From: Achromobacter xylosoxidans | GTDB taxonomy: Bacteria > Pseudomonadota > Gammaproteobacteria > Burkholderiales > Burkholderiaceae_B | Direction: 5' to 3' | Length of the DNA stretch: 64,000 nucleotides | Assembly: GCF_014490035.1 (NCBI RefSeq) | Contig: NZ_CP061008.1 | Location: 186,001 to 250,000, forward strand | Part shown: piece after piece, positions 26,816 to 37,168 of the stretch | Layout: the number at the start of each line of letters is the position of its first letter | Numbering within the stretch: position 1 is the stretch's first letter | Position numbers and translations under genes: made by a program | Notes under the pieces: generated by a model | What the model saw: the letters and a program-made list of their open reading frames with translations, nothing else | The model's database searches: none | What the model was told of the DNA's origin: nothing

Positions 26816-27421
26816 ATGTCCGTGTTTTCCACCAGCCGCCGGCTGGTCCTGCGCCTGGGCGCAGCCGCCGCTTTCACCGCCGCTCTGGCCGCCTGCGGCG
26901 ACAGCAAGCCCGTCTTCAAGGGCAGCGACATCAGCGGCACCCAATTGGGTCGTGGCATGGAGCTGGTCGATTACAACGGCAAGACGCGCCAGTTGTCCGA
27001 TTTCGCCGGCAAGGTGGTGGTCGTGTTCTTCGGCTTCACGCAGTGTCCGGACGTGTGCCCGACCTCGCTGGCCGAGCTGACCGAGGTCATGAAGAAGTTG
27101 GGTCCGGACGCCGACCGCGTCCAGGTGTTGCTGATTTCGGTGGATCCCGAGCGCGACACGCCTGAAGTCCTCAAGCAGTATGTCACCGCCTTCGATCCGC
27201 GCTTCCTGGGGCTGACCGGCACGCCGGACCAGGTGAAGAAGGCCGCCGCGTCCTTCAAGGCCTATTACGCCAAGGCGCCCACCAAGGACGGCAGCTACAC
27301 CATGGACCACACGGCCGCGTTCTACCTGCTGGACGGCAAGGGCGAATCGCGCGTGCTGGCCAACAACAACATCGGGGTGGAAGCCCTGACGCAGGACATC
27401 AAAGCCTTGCTCAAGGATTGA
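26816..27421 (+). CDS. SCO-family copper chaperone lipoprotein
   Basis: A 201-residue Sco1/SenC protein. The N-terminal signal ends in a lipobox (ALAAC, Cys-27), so it is probably membrane-anchored by lipid. The copper site shows as FFGFTQCPDVCPTSL (Cys-77, Cys-81) with the distant His in YTMDHTAAFYLLD; ISVDPERDTPEVL is also typical. It delivers copper to CuA of CoxB. GGAGGT precedes the ATG, which lies 17 bp after ctaB. It is the orthodox Sco, in contrast to the atypical one at 24073-24702. Confidence 0.94.
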   Translation: MSVFSTSRRLVLRLGAAAAFTAALAACGDSKPVFKGSDISGTQLGRGMELVDYNGKTRQLSDFAGKVVVVFFGFTQCPDVCPTSLAELTEVMKKLGPDADRVQVLLISVDPERDTPEVLKQYVTAFDPRFLGLTGTPDQVKKAAASFKAYYAKAPTKDGSYTMDHTAAFYLLDGKGESRVLANNNIGVEALTQDIKALLKD

Positions 27422-27442
27422 GCAGGCGCGCCCGCCTCTGGC

Positions 27443-27661
27443 CTACTTGCCGGCGGCGGCCCAACCGGCCAGCGCGGCGCGGGCCGGCTCGCTCAGTTCG
27501 GCGGCGGGGATCTCGCGCCGATGCGCCATGATCATCAGCGCGTAAGGGGTGGCCAGCGCGGCAGCCTCGGGGCACAGGCGGGACTCGTCGCCCACCGACG
27601 GCGAAACATTGCGCCAGTAGTTGATGGCCTGTTCGAGCTGGGGCAGGGTAATGGGATCCAT
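27443..27661 (-). CDS. DUF3717 protein
   Basis: 72 residues beginning MDPITLPQLEQAINYWRNVSPS, with CPEAAALATPYALMIMAHRREIPAAELSEPARAAL, the features of DUF3717, a small helical family of betaproteobacteria with no known function. The frame is open to 27727 but homologues start at this methionine. Convergent with the SCO gene. Confidence 0.8.
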   Translation of the reverse strand: MDPITLPQLEQAINYWRNVSPSVGDESRLCPEAAALATPYALMIMAHRREIPAAELSEPARAALAGWAAAGK

Positions 27662-27792
27662 CCGGCTATTGTCCACGAATGGGCAATGCTGTCCACCCGC
27701 GCAAGTCCTGCAAAGAAGCGTCACCATCGCAACACGCCGAAACCGTGCCTGGGTGCTATACCACTGCCGGTTAGTAACGATGGAGCATCGTC

Positions 27793-28473
27793 ATGAATAC
27801 ATCCGCCAAAATTGAATCTGCGCGCCGCGCCATCCATCCCCTGGTCGCCGCGGCCGCAATCGCCGTCATCGTCATGTGCACGGTGGGCGTGGCCGCCGTG
27901 ATGGGCTGGCTGCCCTCGCCTTCGGCCAACCCGCATGCCGACGAGCCGGTGGCCGAGGCCGGGCCGGAAGGCGCCAACCTGGCGCCTGCGCCGCAGGCCG
28001 CCGTGCCGCCCGCGCCCGCGCAACAAGGGGCCCAGGCGTCCGCCGCGCCGCGTCCGCAGGCTCAGGCGCAGGCGCCAGCTCCCGCCCAGCGTCCCGCGCC
28101 CCAATCGCCCGCGCCGCAAGCCTGCGCGACCTGCGGCGTGGTGGAATCGGTCCGACAAGTGCAGGTCCCCGTCAAGGACAATAGCGACCACCTCATCGGC
28201 ACCATCGGCGGCGGCGTGGTCGGCGGTGTCGTGGGCAACCAGTTCGGCGGCGGCAGCGGCAAGACGGCCCTGACCGTGCTGGGCGCGGTGGGCGGCGCTT
28301 TGGCAGGCCGTGAAGTTGAGCGTAATATCAGACAGCAACAAACGGTGACGCACTATGAACTCACGGTGCGCATGAATGACGGCAGCACGCGGCAGTTCCG
28401 CAGCGCGCAGCCGTTCGCTTTTGCGTCCGGCGATCATGTGCGCGTGGAGAACAATCAGCTGCTGCGCGGATGA
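27793..28473 (+). CDS. Glycine-zipper 2TM (SlyB/OmpA-like Rickettsia 17 kDa type) protein
   Basis: A 226-residue protein. One membrane helix near the N-terminus (LVAAAAIAVIVMCTVGVAAVMGWL) is followed by a long Ala/Pro/Gln-rich stretch (residues ~50-105), then CATCGVVESVRQVQVPVKDNSDHLIGTIGGGVVGGVVGNQFGGGSGKTALTVLGAVGGALAGREVE, the glycine zipper. The C-terminal ~60 residues (YELTVRMNDGSTRQFRSAQPF..GDHVRVENNQLL) form the small beta domain found in this family. It probably sits in the envelope; the role is not known. Confidence 0.85.
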   Translation: MNTSAKIESARRAIHPLVAAAAIAVIVMCTVGVAAVMGWLPSPSANPHADEPVAEAGPEGANLAPAPQAAVPPAPAQQGAQASAAPRPQAQAQAPAPAQRPAPQSPAPQACATCGVVESVRQVQVPVKDNSDHLIGTIGGGVVGGVVGNQFGGGSGKTALTVLGAVGGALAGREVERNIRQQQTVTHYELTVRMNDGSTRQFRSAQPFAFASGDHVRVENNQLLRG

Positions 28474-28513
28474 TCCCGCCTGCCGGCGATATCTGTCTTA
28501 GGGGAGACCAGGA

Positions 28514-29290
28514 ATGAGCGACCAACACACGAACCCGTTCGTTCTGCCCGGCATGGGCCAGCATTCCGACCTGTCGGGCAACCCGCTCCTGGCCAGCATG
28601 GAAATGATGCGCCAGGCCTGGGCGGGCCTGACCGGACCTGGCGGTCTGGCCAGCAGCCTGCCCATGGCTCCCCCGATGAACCTGGAAGACCTGGACCGCC
28701 GTATCGCCGAATTACGTTCGGTGGAAAACTGGCTGCGCATGAACCTGTCCATGTTGTCCGGGACGATTCAGGGCATGGAAGTCCAACGCTCTACCATCAG
28801 CACCTTGCGAGCCTTCGTGGACAGCGCGGCCAGCATGGACATGAGCGCCTTCCAGGACAGCGGCGCGGCCTCGCCGCTGGAAGTGGTGCTGGGTCTGAAA
28901 CCTGCGCCCAAGTCCGCAACCAAGGCGGCGGCCTCTGGTTCTGCCGCCGAGGGCGGCAAGAACAAGGACGAGGAAGCCACCGGCGCTGCGGGGCAGCAGC
29001 AATCCGCCGCGCCAGGCATGAGCGAGCAGATGGGCGCCGCGGCGCAATCGGCTTCCAAGGCCTGGTGGGATCTGCTGCAGCAGCAGTTCAACCAGATCGC
29101 CGCCGCTACCGCGGCTTCCATGCCGGCGGCGCCTGCCGCTCCCGGCGCGGATGCGGCGGCCAAATCCAATCCCAAACCGGGCGATTCCAAGGCTGCAGCC
29201 GCGCCCGCCGCCAAGGCGTCCAAGCCGGCGGCCCGCAAGTCCGCCGCGCCCCGCAAGGCCGCCAAGAAAACCGGACCGGACGCCAACTAG
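28514..29290 (+). CDS. phaM: PhaM-type polyhydroxyalkanoate granule regulatory protein
   Basis: 258 residues. The N-terminal half (PFVLPGMGQ, MEMMRQAWAGLTG, NLEDLDRRIAELRSVENWLRMNLSMLSGTIQGMEVQRSTISTLR) matches PhaM, which activates PHA synthase and binds PHB granules to the nucleoid. The C-terminal half is Ala/Lys/Pro-rich, ending in histone H1-like repeats (AAKASKPAARKSAAPRKAAKK) that would bind DNA. AGGGGAGACC precedes the start. No other PHA gene is in the window. Confidence 0.85.
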   Translation: MSDQHTNPFVLPGMGQHSDLSGNPLLASMEMMRQAWAGLTGPGGLASSLPMAPPMNLEDLDRRIAELRSVENWLRMNLSMLSGTIQGMEVQRSTISTLRAFVDSAASMDMSAFQDSGAASPLEVVLGLKPAPKSATKAAASGSAAEGGKNKDEEATGAAGQQQSAAPGMSEQMGAAAQSASKAWWDLLQQQFNQIAAATAASMPAAPAAPGADAAAKSNPKPGDSKAAAAPAAKASKPAARKSAAPRKAAKKTGPDAN

Positions 29291-29365
29291 CGTCGGTCCT
29301 CTCTTTCAATCGTCGGGCGAGATGGCCGCACGGCCTCTCGGTCGCCATTCAACATACTGGAACCT

Positions 29366-30739
29366 ATGCTTAACGTAGTAATTCTTGCCGCCGGACTGGG
29401 TAAACGCATGCAGTCCGATCTCCCCAAAGTGCTGCACACGCTGGCTGGCAAACCGATGCTGGGCCACGTGCTGGACAGCGCGCGCCAACTGAAGCCGGCG
29501 CGCATCATCGTCGTGGTCGGCCACGGCGCGGACCGTGTCAAGCAGGCCTACGAAGGCCAGGCGGACCTGCACTTCGTGTTGCAGCAGCCGCAGCAAGGCA
29601 CCGGCCACGCCGTACAGCAGGCCGTGCCGCTGCTGCTTGAGGGCGATGGCAAGGACGACGTGACCCTGGTGCTCTACGGCGACGTGCCGTTGGTACAGCC
29701 CGAAACCCTGCAGCGCCTGCTGGCAGCGCGCGGCGCCGGCGCCGCTGTGCTGACCGAAGTGTTGGATGATTCCACCGGCTATGGCCGCATCGTGCGCGAC
29801 GCCAGCGGCAACGTGTGCCGCATTGTCGAGCACAAGGACGCCTCGGACGCCGAGCGCGAGATCAAGGAAGTGAATACCGGCATCCTCACCGCGCCGACCG
29901 CGAAGCTGAAGGACTGGTTGTCCCGCATCGACAACAACAACGCCCAGGGCGAGTACTACCTGACCGACGTGGTCGGCCTGGCGGTGGTCGACAGCGTGCC
30001 GGTGGGCGCGGCCCAACCGGGTGCGTCCTGGGAAACGCTGGGCGTGAACAGCCGCGTGCAGCAGGCCGAACTGGAACGCCGCTGGCAGGCCGAACAGGCC
30101 CGCCGCCAGCTGGAAGCGGGCGTCACCCTGGCTGACCCGGCGCGCTTTGATGTGCGCGGCTCGCTCACCTGCGGACGCGACGTGTTCATCGACGTGGGCT
30201 GCGTGTTCGAAGGCCAGGTGTCGCTGGCCGACGGCGTGCGCGTGGGCCCGCATTGCGTGCTGCGCGACGTCAGCGTCGGCCCGGGCACGCACATCGAAGC
30301 CTACAGCCATCTGCAGCAGGCCCAGGTCGGCCGCGATGCGCGCGTCGGCCCGTACGCCCGTCTGCGTCCCGGCGCCGAACTTGGCGATCGCAGCCATGTC
30401 GGCAACTTCGTCGAGATCAAGAAGAGCGTGCTGGGCGAGGACAGCAAGGCCAACCACCTGGCCTACATCGGTGACGCCGACATCGGCGCGCGCGTGAACG
30501 TGGGGGCGGGCACCATTACCTGCAACTATGACGGCGTGAACAAGCACCGCACCGTCATCGAGGATGACGCCTTCATCGGTTCGGACACGCAGCTGGTGGC
30601 CCCGGTGCGCGTCGGCCGCGGCGCCACGCTGGGCGCCGGCACCACCCTGACCCGCGACGCGCCGGCCGAGAAACTGACGGTGTCGCGCGCCAAGCAGGTC
30701 ACCGTCGACGGATGGCAGCGCCCGGTCAAGAAATCGTGA
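29366..30739 (+). CDS. glmU: Bifunctional UDP-N-acetylglucosamine pyrophosphorylase / glucosamine-1-phosphate acetyltransferase
   Basis: A 457-residue GlmU. The N-terminal uridyltransferase shows [33 protein letters not shown] and LYGDVPLV. The C-terminal left-handed beta-helix carries hexapeptide repeats and [42 protein letters not shown], the acetyltransferase site. It makes UDP-GlcNAc for peptidoglycan, LPS and, here, probably the capsule encoded 7 kb downstream. The next gene's start overlaps its 3' end by 28 bases. Confidence 0.97.
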   Translation: MLNVVILAAGLGKRMQSDLPKVLHTLAGKPMLGHVLDSARQLKPARIIVVVGHGADRVKQAYEGQADLHFVLQQPQQGTGHAVQQAVPLLLEGDGKDDVTLVLYGDVPLVQPETLQRLLAARGAGAAVLTEVLDDSTGYGRIVRDASGNVCRIVEHKDASDAEREIKEVNTGILTAPTAKLKDWLSRIDNNNAQGEYYLTDVVGLAVVDSVPVGAAQPGASWETLGVNSRVQQAELERRWQAEQARRQLEAGVTLADPARFDVRGSLTCGRDVFIDVGCVFEGQVSLADGVRVGPHCVLRDVSVGPGTHIEAYSHLQQAQVGRDARVGPYARLRPGAELGDRSHVGNFVEIKKSVLGEDSKANHLAYIGDADIGARVNVGAGTITCNYDGVNKHRTVIEDDAFIGSDTQLVAPVRVGRGATLGAGTTLTRDAPAEKLTVSRAKQVTVDGWQRPVKKS

Positions 30740-32124
30740 CGGGGCAGAGCGGAGAGGCGCCGGCCAACGGCGCCAAGCCCGCGCCGCCCGACGGCCTGCC
30801 GACGCCGCGCCGGTACTGGGCGGCGGCCACCGTGATGACAGGCATCAGCCTGTCGGTTCTGGACACCACCATCGCCAACGTGGCCCTGCCCACGATCGCC
30901 GTCGACCTCAATGCGTCGCCGGCCCAGGCGGTCTGGATCGTGAACGCCTACAACCTGGCGGTGGTGATGATGCTGCTGCCCTTGTCGGCGCTGGCCGAGC
31001 GCATCGGCTTTCGCCGCATGTTCACCTTCGGCCTGATGCTGTTCACCCTGGCCTCGCTGGGCTGCGCCCTGGCCGGCACGCTGTGGCAGCTGACGGCGGC
31101 GCGCGTGTTCCAGGGCATAGGCGCGGCGTCGCTCATGTGCATGTTCGGCGGGCTGGTGCGCAACATCTATCCGCTGAAGCTGCTGGGACGCGGGATCAGC
31201 ATCAACGCCACCACCGTGGCCATCATGTCGGTGCTGGGGCCGACCATCGGCTCGGCCATCCTGTCGGTGGCGCCCTGGCCCTGGATCTTTGCCGTCAACC
31301 TGCCGATCTGCGCGCTGACGATGCTGGGCCTGCGCCATCTGCCGGAAGTGCCGCGCAACGACGTGAAGCTGGACTGGATCAGCGCCCTGCTGTGCATGCT
31401 GACCCTGGGCGTCTTCATTTCGGGCGTGGACATGATGGGCATGGACCTGCTGCGCGGCATCGGCCTGGTGGCGATCGCCACGGTTATCGGCTTCGTGCTG
31501 GTGCGCCGCGTCGGCAAGCAGCCGGCGCCGCTGGTGCCGGTGGACCTGCTGCGCATCCGTCCGCTGGCCTTTGCGGTGGGCGCCTCGGCCTGCACCTTCG
31601 CCGCGCAGATGGCGTCCTATGTGTCGCTGCCGTTCTATTTCCAGCAGGTGCTGGGCCGGCCCTATCTGGAAGTGGGCATGCTGATGGGCGCCTGGCCCGT
31701 GGGTACCGCCCTCATCGCTCCGCTGGCGGGCCGGCTGTCCGACCGTTACTCGGCCGCCACGCTCAGCGGCATAGGCGCGGCCGCGATGGTGGTCGGCATG
31801 CTGTGGCTGGCGGCGCTGCCGGCCACGGTGTCGAACTGGCCCATCGTCGCGGGCATGTTCGTGGCGGGGATGGGTTTCGGCTTTTTCCAGACGCCCAACA
31901 ACCGCGCCATGCTGTCGGCCGCGCCCCGTTCGCGCAGCGGCGCGGCGGGCGGCCTGCAGGCCACCACCCGGGTCTTCGGCCAGAGCTTCGGCACGGCGCT
32001 GGTCGCGATCGCGTTCAGCATCAGCCTGGCCCATGGCCCGGGCCTGGCGCTGGTGCTGGGCACCATTTGCGCCGGGCTGGCGGTGGTGGTCAATACGGTC
32101 CGCTTCAGCAAGCTGCGGACCTAG
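30712..32124 (+). CDS. DHA2-type (EmrB/QacA-like) MFS transporter
   Basis: A 470-residue MFS exporter with about 14 membrane helices. The signature [20 protein letters not shown] is typical of the DHA2 group, as is [30 protein letters not shown]. The ATG at 30712 lies inside glmU; a GTG at 30736 also fits ([12 protein letters not shown]), so the exact start is uncertain. Substrate unknown. It is likely co-transcribed with glmU. Confidence 0.88.
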   Translation: MAAPGQEIVTGQSGEAPANGAKPAPPDGLPTPRRYWAAATVMTGISLSVLDTTIANVALPTIAVDLNASPAQAVWIVNAYNLAVVMMLLPLSALAERIGFRRMFTFGLMLFTLASLGCALAGTLWQLTAARVFQGIGAASLMCMFGGLVRNIYPLKLLGRGISINATTVAIMSVLGPTIGSAILSVAPWPWIFAVNLPICALTMLGLRHLPEVPRNDVKLDWISALLCMLTLGVFISGVDMMGMDLLRGIGLVAIATVIGFVLVRRVGKQPAPLVPVDLLRIRPLAFAVGASACTFAAQMASYVSLPFYFQQVLGRPYLEVGMLMGAWPVGTALIAPLAGRLSDRYSAATLSGIGAAAMVVGMLWLAALPATVSNWPIVAGMFVAGMGFGFFQTPNNRAMLSAAPRSRSGAAGGLQATTRVFGQSFGTALVAIAFSISLAHGPGLALVLGTICAGLAVVVNTVRFSKLRT

Positions 32125-32126
32125 GG

Positions 32127-32147
32127 CGGTCCCGAGGGACCGTCTTT
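32127..32147 (+). terminator. Weak terminator after the DHA2 transporter
   Basis: CGGTCC (32127-32132) and GGACCG (32137-32142) form a short stem with CTTT after it. Confidence 0.45.
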
Positions 32148-32249
32148 ACGGCGCCGGCGGGCCCGGGCCTCGGCCGCTTCTATAATGACGGCCGGCGCCG
32201 GGTTTCAGTCACCCGGCGCAACGATTACCTATTTTGAAGGCGTTCAGGC

Positions 32250-33572
32250 ATGAAGATCACGGTCGTGGGTACCGGTTACGTGGGGTTGGTGTCGGGGGCG
32301 TGCCTGGCCGACATGGGCAACGACGTCATGTGTCTGGACGTGGACGCGGCGAAGATCGCCCTCCTGCGCCAGGGCGGCATTCCCATCTACGAGCCGGGCC
32401 TCGAAGACCTGGTGCGCCGCAATGTGCAGGCGGGCCGCCTGCATTTCACCGACGACGTCGCGCAGAGCGTGGCCTTTGGCGACGTGCAGTTCATCGCCGT
32501 CGGCACCCCGCCCGGCGAGGACGGTTCGGCCGACCTGAAGTACGTGCTGGCCGCCGCCCAGAACATCGCGCGCCACATGACGTCGCGCAAGCTGATCGTG
32601 GACAAGTCCACCGTGCCGGTGGGTACCGCCGACAAGGTGCGTGACGTGGTGGCACGTGAACTGGCCGCGCGTGGCGTGGAGATCCCCTTCAGCGTGGCGT
32701 CCAACCCCGAATTCCTGAAGGAAGGCGCGGCCATCAACGACTTCATGAGCCCGGACCGGGTCGTGGTCGGCGCGGACGACGACTACACCATCGGCGTCAT
32801 GCGCCGCATCTACGAGCCCTTCCAGCGCACCCACGACCGCCTGATGGTCATGGACGTGCGCTCGGCCGAGCTGACCAAGTACGCCGCCAACGCCATGCTG
32901 GCCACGCGCATTTCCTTCATGAACGAAATGGCGAACCTGGCTGAAGCCCTGGGCGCGGATATCGAGCAAGTCCGCCGCGGCATCGGCGCCGACCCGCGCA
33001 TCGGCTATCACTTCCTGTACCCCGGCGCGGGCTACGGCGGCTCCTGCTTCCCCAAGGACGTGCAGGCGCTGGTCAACACCGCTGCCGAGAACGCCTTGCC
33101 CATGCGCGTCATCGAGGCCGCCGAGGCTGCCAACCACGCGCAGAAATTCCGCCTGTCCGAAAAACTGGTGGCGCGTTTCGGCGAAGACCTCAAGGGCCGC
33201 AAGATCGCGCTATGGGGCCTGTCCTTCAAGCCCAATACCGATGACATGCGCGAAGCGCCCAGCCTGACCGTCATCGCCGAACTGACGCGCCGCGGCGCCG
33301 AGGTGCGCGCCTATGACCCCGTCGCCATGCACGAGGCCGCGCGCGCGCTGGCCGGCAAGCCCGGCATCAGCTTCGCCACCGACATGTACGACGCGCTGGA
33401 CGGCGCTGACGCGCTCCTGATCGCGACCGAATGGAAGGTCTTCCGCGCGCCCGATTTCGACCGCGTCAAAGCCCTGCTCAAGACCCCGCTCATCATCGAC
33501 GGACGTAACCTCTATACGCCCGCGGACGTGCGCGGCCTGGGCTTCGAGTACTCGGGCATCGGCCGCGCATGA
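32250..33572 (+). CDS. ugd: UDP-glucose 6-dehydrogenase
   Basis: A 440-residue nucleotide-sugar dehydrogenase. N-terminal NAD fold [19 protein letters not shown]; central [33 protein letters not shown]; catalytic cysteine in [17 protein letters not shown]-terminal [16 protein letters not shown] and [11 protein letters not shown]. These fit Ugd, making UDP-glucuronate, more than the UDP-HexNAc dehydrogenase at 37681. It overlaps the next gene by 4 bases (ATGA), so a glucuronate-using surface glycan is implied. The start has an unremarkable ribosome site (GGCG). Confidence 0.93.
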   Translation: MKITVVGTGYVGLVSGACLADMGNDVMCLDVDAAKIALLRQGGIPIYEPGLEDLVRRNVQAGRLHFTDDVAQSVAFGDVQFIAVGTPPGEDGSADLKYVLAAAQNIARHMTSRKLIVDKSTVPVGTADKVRDVVARELAARGVEIPFSVASNPEFLKEGAAINDFMSPDRVVVGADDDYTIGVMRRIYEPFQRTHDRLMVMDVRSAELTKYAANAMLATRISFMNEMANLAEALGADIEQVRRGIGADPRIGYHFLYPGAGYGGSCFPKDVQALVNTAAENALPMRVIEAAEAANHAQKFRLSEKLVARFGEDLKGRKIALWGLSFKPNTDDMREAPSLTVIAELTRRGAEVRAYDPVAMHEAARALAGKPGISFATDMYDALDGADALLIATEWKVFRAPDFDRVKALLKTPLIIDGRNLYTPADVRGLGFEYSGIGRA

Positions 33573-34627
33573 GGATCCTGCAGCTGAACTTCGAGAAGGG
33601 CTGGCGCGGCGGCGAACGGCAGACGCTGTACTGCATGCGCGCATTCCGCAAGGCTGGCCACGACGTCGAAGTGATGTGCCGCGAAGGCGCGCCGCTGGCC
33701 GAGCGCGCGCGCCAGGAGGGTTTCGTGGCCCATACCTGCCGCAACGTGCCCGGACAGCTGGCCTTCCTGGCTGGCGCAGGCCGCTACGACATCGTCCACG
33801 CGCAGACCGCCAACACCATCACCTGGGCGGTCCTGACCAAATGGCTGCACCGCCGGCCAGTGGCTTTTTCCCGCCGCACGTCCTTCGTGGTCAAGCCCGG
33901 CGATGAATGGAAGACCGGCTTCAAATGGCGCCACGCCGACCTGTTCGTGGCGATCAGCGAGATGGCCGCGGGCGAACCGCGCCGCCTGGGGATCGAGCCC
34001 GTCATCATCCGCAGCGCCGTCGAGCCGCACCAGATCGACGCCGAGAATGTCGCCCGGCTGGTGCGCGAATTCGACCTGACCGGCAAGAAAGTCATGGCCA
34101 CGTCGGCCGCGCTGATCCGCGACAAGGATCCGGTCACGCTGGTGCGCGCCGTGGCCGAATTGGCCAAGACGCGCCGCGACTTCGTGTTCCTGCACTTCGG
34201 CGCCGGCGGCGACCGCGAGCAGCAGGCCAAGGACGAGGCGCGCAAGCTCGGCATCGAGGACGTCTATCGCTTTGCAGGCTTTCGCAAGGGCGTGGAAGAT
34301 TTCTACAGCATCCTCGACGTGTTCGTCATGAGCTCCGAGGAAGAGGCCCTGGGCAGCAGCGTGCTGGACGCCTTCCTGCAACGCGTGCCAGTGGTGTCCA
34401 CCGATGCCGGCGGCCTGAAGGAAAGCCTGGCCGACGGACGCGGCGTGCTGTGCGCCGTGGGCGATTTCCAGGCCATGGCGCAGGGCATGGCGCGTTGCCT
34501 GGACGACGCGGCCTTCCGCCAGGAAGTCACCGAACGCGCCTACGCCTACGTGCGCGACGAGCACGACGTGCAGAAAATGGGCAACCGCTACCTGGCGCAG
34601 TTCGAGCGCCTGATCGCCCGCCGCTGA
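33569..34627 (+). CDS. GT4-type glycosyltransferase
   Basis: A 352-residue GT-B glycosyltransferase. It begins [26 protein letters not shown], with the GGExx loop common to GT4 enzymes, has a Rossmann C-terminal half ([72 protein letters not shown]), and the E-x7-E motif appears as [12 protein letters not shown] with the second Glu replaced by Asp. Translation is coupled to ugd by an ATGA overlap. In related genera a gene of this kind lies in LPS/heptose-glycan loci; the acceptor is unknown. Confidence 0.87.
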   Translation: MRILQLNFEKGWRGGERQTLYCMRAFRKAGHDVEVMCREGAPLAERARQEGFVAHTCRNVPGQLAFLAGAGRYDIVHAQTANTITWAVLTKWLHRRPVAFSRRTSFVVKPGDEWKTGFKWRHADLFVAISEMAAGEPRRLGIEPVIIRSAVEPHQIDAENVARLVREFDLTGKKVMATSAALIRDKDPVTLVRAVAELAKTRRDFVFLHFGAGGDREQQAKDEARKLGIEDVYRFAGFRKGVEDFYSILDVFVMSSEEEALGSSVLDAFLQRVPVVSTDAGGLKESLADGRGVLCAVGDFQAMAQGMARCLDDAAFRQEVTERAYAYVRDEHDVQKMGNRYLAQFERLIARR

Positions 34628-34638
34628 TCCGCCGCGCG

Positions 34639-35127
34639 TCAGGTCCGCAGATCTATCCGGGTCTCGAACTTGGCGCGATGCACCGAGAAGAAGGTGCGCA
34701 CGTTGCGCACATTGGCCTGCGCGGTAAAGGCCCGGTGCACCAGCGCGTGATAAGCCGGCATGTCCTTCACCTGGGCGATGACCACGAAATCCGGCCCCGG
34801 CGACACCCGGTAGCACTGCAGCACCGCGGGTTCGGTCAGCATGCTCTGCTCGAACGCGTCCAGGCTTTCAGCCGCCTGCACGTCCAGGGTGATCTCCACG
34901 ATCGCCGTCAGCGTGCTGCCCAGTTTTTCCGCCGACAGGATCGCCACCTGCCTGTCTATCACCCCTTCGTCCACCAACCGGCGGACCCGCCGCAGGCAGG
35001 TCGGGGGCGAGGCATGCACGCGTTGCGCCAGCTCCTGGTTGGTCAGCGAACTGTCTTCTTGTAACTGTTCAAGAATGCGCCGGTCCAGATCGTCCAGCTC
35101 TGGCAGGGAAATCTGTGCGTTTTGCAT
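34639..35127 (-). CDS. Lrp/AsnC-family transcriptional regulator
   Basis: 162 residues from MQNAQISLPEL. N-terminal helix-turn-helix LDDLDRRILEQLQEDSSLTNQELAQRVHASPPTCLRRVRRLVDEGVIDRQVAIL, then the RAM effector domain with LTAIVEITLDVQAAE and YRVSPGPDFVVIAQVKD. Such regulators sense amino acids. A TTG four codons upstream is also open; neither start has a Shine-Dalgarno sequence. Divergent from glmS across a 150-bp AT-rich region; control of glmS is not implied by any site I can see. Confidence 0.9.
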   Translation of the reverse strand: MQNAQISLPELDDLDRRILEQLQEDSSLTNQELAQRVHASPPTCLRRVRRLVDEGVIDRQVAILSAEKLGSTLTAIVEITLDVQAAESLDAFEQSMLTEPAVLQCYRVSPGPDFVVIAQVKDMPAYHALVHRAFTAQANVRNVRTFFSVHRAKFETRIDLRT

Positions 35128-35279
35128 GATTAATTTCAAAAAAATGATCTTGAAGAAATATTATTTAATCACAATCATGTAAGGGAATTAACTTCCATTT
35201 TTATCAGTATAAAGAAATCAAATTTCTTGCGGGGACGAGCACAATGCGTCGGTACACGAACTTACCGGAGCACTCTCCT
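35128..35279. promoter_or_regulatory. AT-rich divergent region between lrp and glmS
   Basis: The stretch 35128-35225 is far more AT-rich than its surroundings (for example AAATATTATTTAATCAC) and should hold both promoters and Lrp sites. No exact pair can be assigned. The last 55 bases, with GGAG at 35266, are the glmS leader. Confidence 0.4.
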
Positions 35280-37112
35280 ATGTGCGGCATTGTTGGCGCC
35301 GTCGCCCAGCGCGACATCACCCCGATCCTCGTCGAAGGCCTCAAGCGCCTTGAATACCGCGGTTACGACTCCTGCGGCGTCGCCGTCTACGCCGACGGCC
35401 ATCTGCGCCGCACGCGCAGCACGCAACGCGTGGCCGAACTGGCCGAACAGGTTGCGCAGGACAAGGTCAGCGGCTTCACCGGTATCGCCCACACCCGCTG
35501 GGCCACGCACGGCGTGCCGGCCACCCACAACGCCCACCCGCACTTCTCGCGCCTGGGCAACGACGAGCCGCGCATCGCGCTGGTCCACAACGGCATCATC
35601 GAGAACCACGACGAACTGCGCGCCGAGCTGCAGGCCGTGGGCTACGTCTTCGAAAGCCAGACCGACACCGAAGTGATCGCGCACCTGGTCAACCACCTGT
35701 ATGCCGGCGACCTGTTCGAAGCCGTGCAGAACGCCGTGCGCCGCCTGCATGGCGCCTACGCCATCGCCGTGTTCTGCCGCGACGAGCCGCACCGCGTGGT
35801 CGGCGCGCGCCAAGGCTCGCCGCTGGTCGTGGGCGTGGGCCAGAACGAGAACTTCCTGGCTTCCGACGCGCTGGCCCTGGCCGGCACCACCGACCAGATC
35901 ATCTACCTGGAAGACGGCGACGTCGTCGACCTGCAGCTCTCGCGCGTCTGGATCGTGGACGCCAACGGCAAGAACGTGGACCGCGAAGTCCACACCGTGC
36001 ACGTGCATACCGGCGCGGCCGAACTCGGCCCCTACCGCCACTACATGCAGAAGGAAATCTTCGAACAGCCGCGCGCCGTCGGCGACACGCTGCAGGACAT
36101 CGAAGCCATCACGCCCGAATTGTTCGGCGACCAGGCCTACAAGATCTTCAAGGACGTCGATTCCCTGCTGATCCTGGCCTGCGGCACCAGCTACTACGCC
36201 GGCCTGACCGCCAAGTACTGGATCGAGTCCATCGCCAAGATCCCCGTGGCGGTGGAAATCGCCAGCGAGTACCGCTACCGCGACAGCGTGCCCAACCCGC
36301 GCTCGCTGGTGGTCACCATCTCGCAGTCCGGCGAAACCGCCGACACCCTGGCCGCCCTCAAGCACGCCCGCTCGCTGGGCATGGAAAACACGCTGACCAT
36401 CTGCAACGTGTCCACCAGCGCCATGGTGCGCGAGTGCAAGCTGTCGTACATCACGCGCGCCGGCGTCGAGATCGGCGTGGCGTCCACCAAGGCCTTCACC
36501 ACCCAGCTCACCGCCCTGTTCCTGCTGACCCTGGCGCTGGCGCAGGTGCGCGGCCATCTGAGCGAAGAGCAGGAAGCCGAACACCTGAAGGCGCTGCGCC
36601 ACCTGCCCGTGGCCATCGGCTCGGTGCTGGCCCTGGAGCCGCAGATCATGGCCTGGGCCGACCGCTTCGCGTCCAAGGAAAATGCCCTGTTCCTGGGCCG
36701 CGGCATGCACTACCCGATCGCCCTGGAAGGCGCGCTCAAGCTCAAGGAAATCAGCTACATCCACGCCGAGGCCTACCCGGCCGGCGAACTCAAGCACGGC
36801 CCGCTGGCCCTGGTGACCGAGCACATGCCCGTGGTTACCATCGCGCCCAAGGACGAGCTGCTGGAAAAGCTGAAGTCCAACATGCAGGAAGTGCGCGCCC
36901 GCGGCGGCGAGCTGTATGTCTTCGCCGACGCCGACAGCAAGATCCAGAGCGCCGAAGGCATGCACGTGATCCGCATGCCGGAGCACTACGGCAAGCTCTC
37001 GCCCATCCTGCACACCATCCCGCTGCAGCTGCTGTCGTACCACACGGCGTGCGCGCGAGGCACGGACGTGGACAAGCCGCGTAACCTGGCCAAGAGCGTG
37101 ACGGTGGAGTAA
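35280..37112 (+). CDS. glmS: Glutamine-fructose-6-phosphate aminotransferase (isomerizing)
   Basis: A 610-residue GlmS. It starts MCGIVGAV, Cys-2 being the glutaminase nucleophile exposed after Met removal; the frame 12 codons longer is therefore rejected. [18 protein letters not shown] and [12 protein letters not shown] are glutaminase motifs. The two SIS domains follow ([54 protein letters not shown]). The C-terminus [13 protein letters not shown] is the conserved tail of the active site. It makes glucosamine-6-phosphate, first step to UDP-GlcNAc. No ribozyme-like leader is seen; a strong terminator follows. Confidence 0.97.
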   Translation: MCGIVGAVAQRDITPILVEGLKRLEYRGYDSCGVAVYADGHLRRTRSTQRVAELAEQVAQDKVSGFTGIAHTRWATHGVPATHNAHPHFSRLGNDEPRIALVHNGIIENHDELRAELQAVGYVFESQTDTEVIAHLVNHLYAGDLFEAVQNAVRRLHGAYAIAVFCRDEPHRVVGARQGSPLVVGVGQNENFLASDALALAGTTDQIIYLEDGDVVDLQLSRVWIVDANGKNVDREVHTVHVHTGAAELGPYRHYMQKEIFEQPRAVGDTLQDIEAITPELFGDQAYKIFKDVDSLLILACGTSYYAGLTAKYWIESIAKIPVAVEIASEYRYRDSVPNPRSLVVTISQSGETADTLAALKHARSLGMENTLTICNVSTSAMVRECKLSYITRAGVEIGVASTKAFTTQLTALFLLTLALAQVRGHLSEEQEAEHLKALRHLPVAIGSVLALEPQIMAWADRFASKENALFLGRGMHYPIALEGALKLKEISYIHAEAYPAGELKHGPLALVTEHMPVVTIAPKDELLEKLKSNMQEVRARGGELYVFADADSKIQSAEGMHVIRMPEHYGKLSPILHTIPLQLLSYHTACARGTDVDKPRNLAKSVTVE

Positions 37113-37137
37113 GGCCGGACAGTCGCAGCCGTATAGA

Positions 37138-37168
37138 GCAAAAGCCCACCCGCTCGGTGGGCTTTTTG
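37138..37168 (+). terminator. Strong terminator of glmS
   Basis: AAAGCCCACC (37141-37150) and GGTGGGCTTT (37156-37165), 5-base loop, then a T-run into TTTTTG. Confidence 0.92.
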
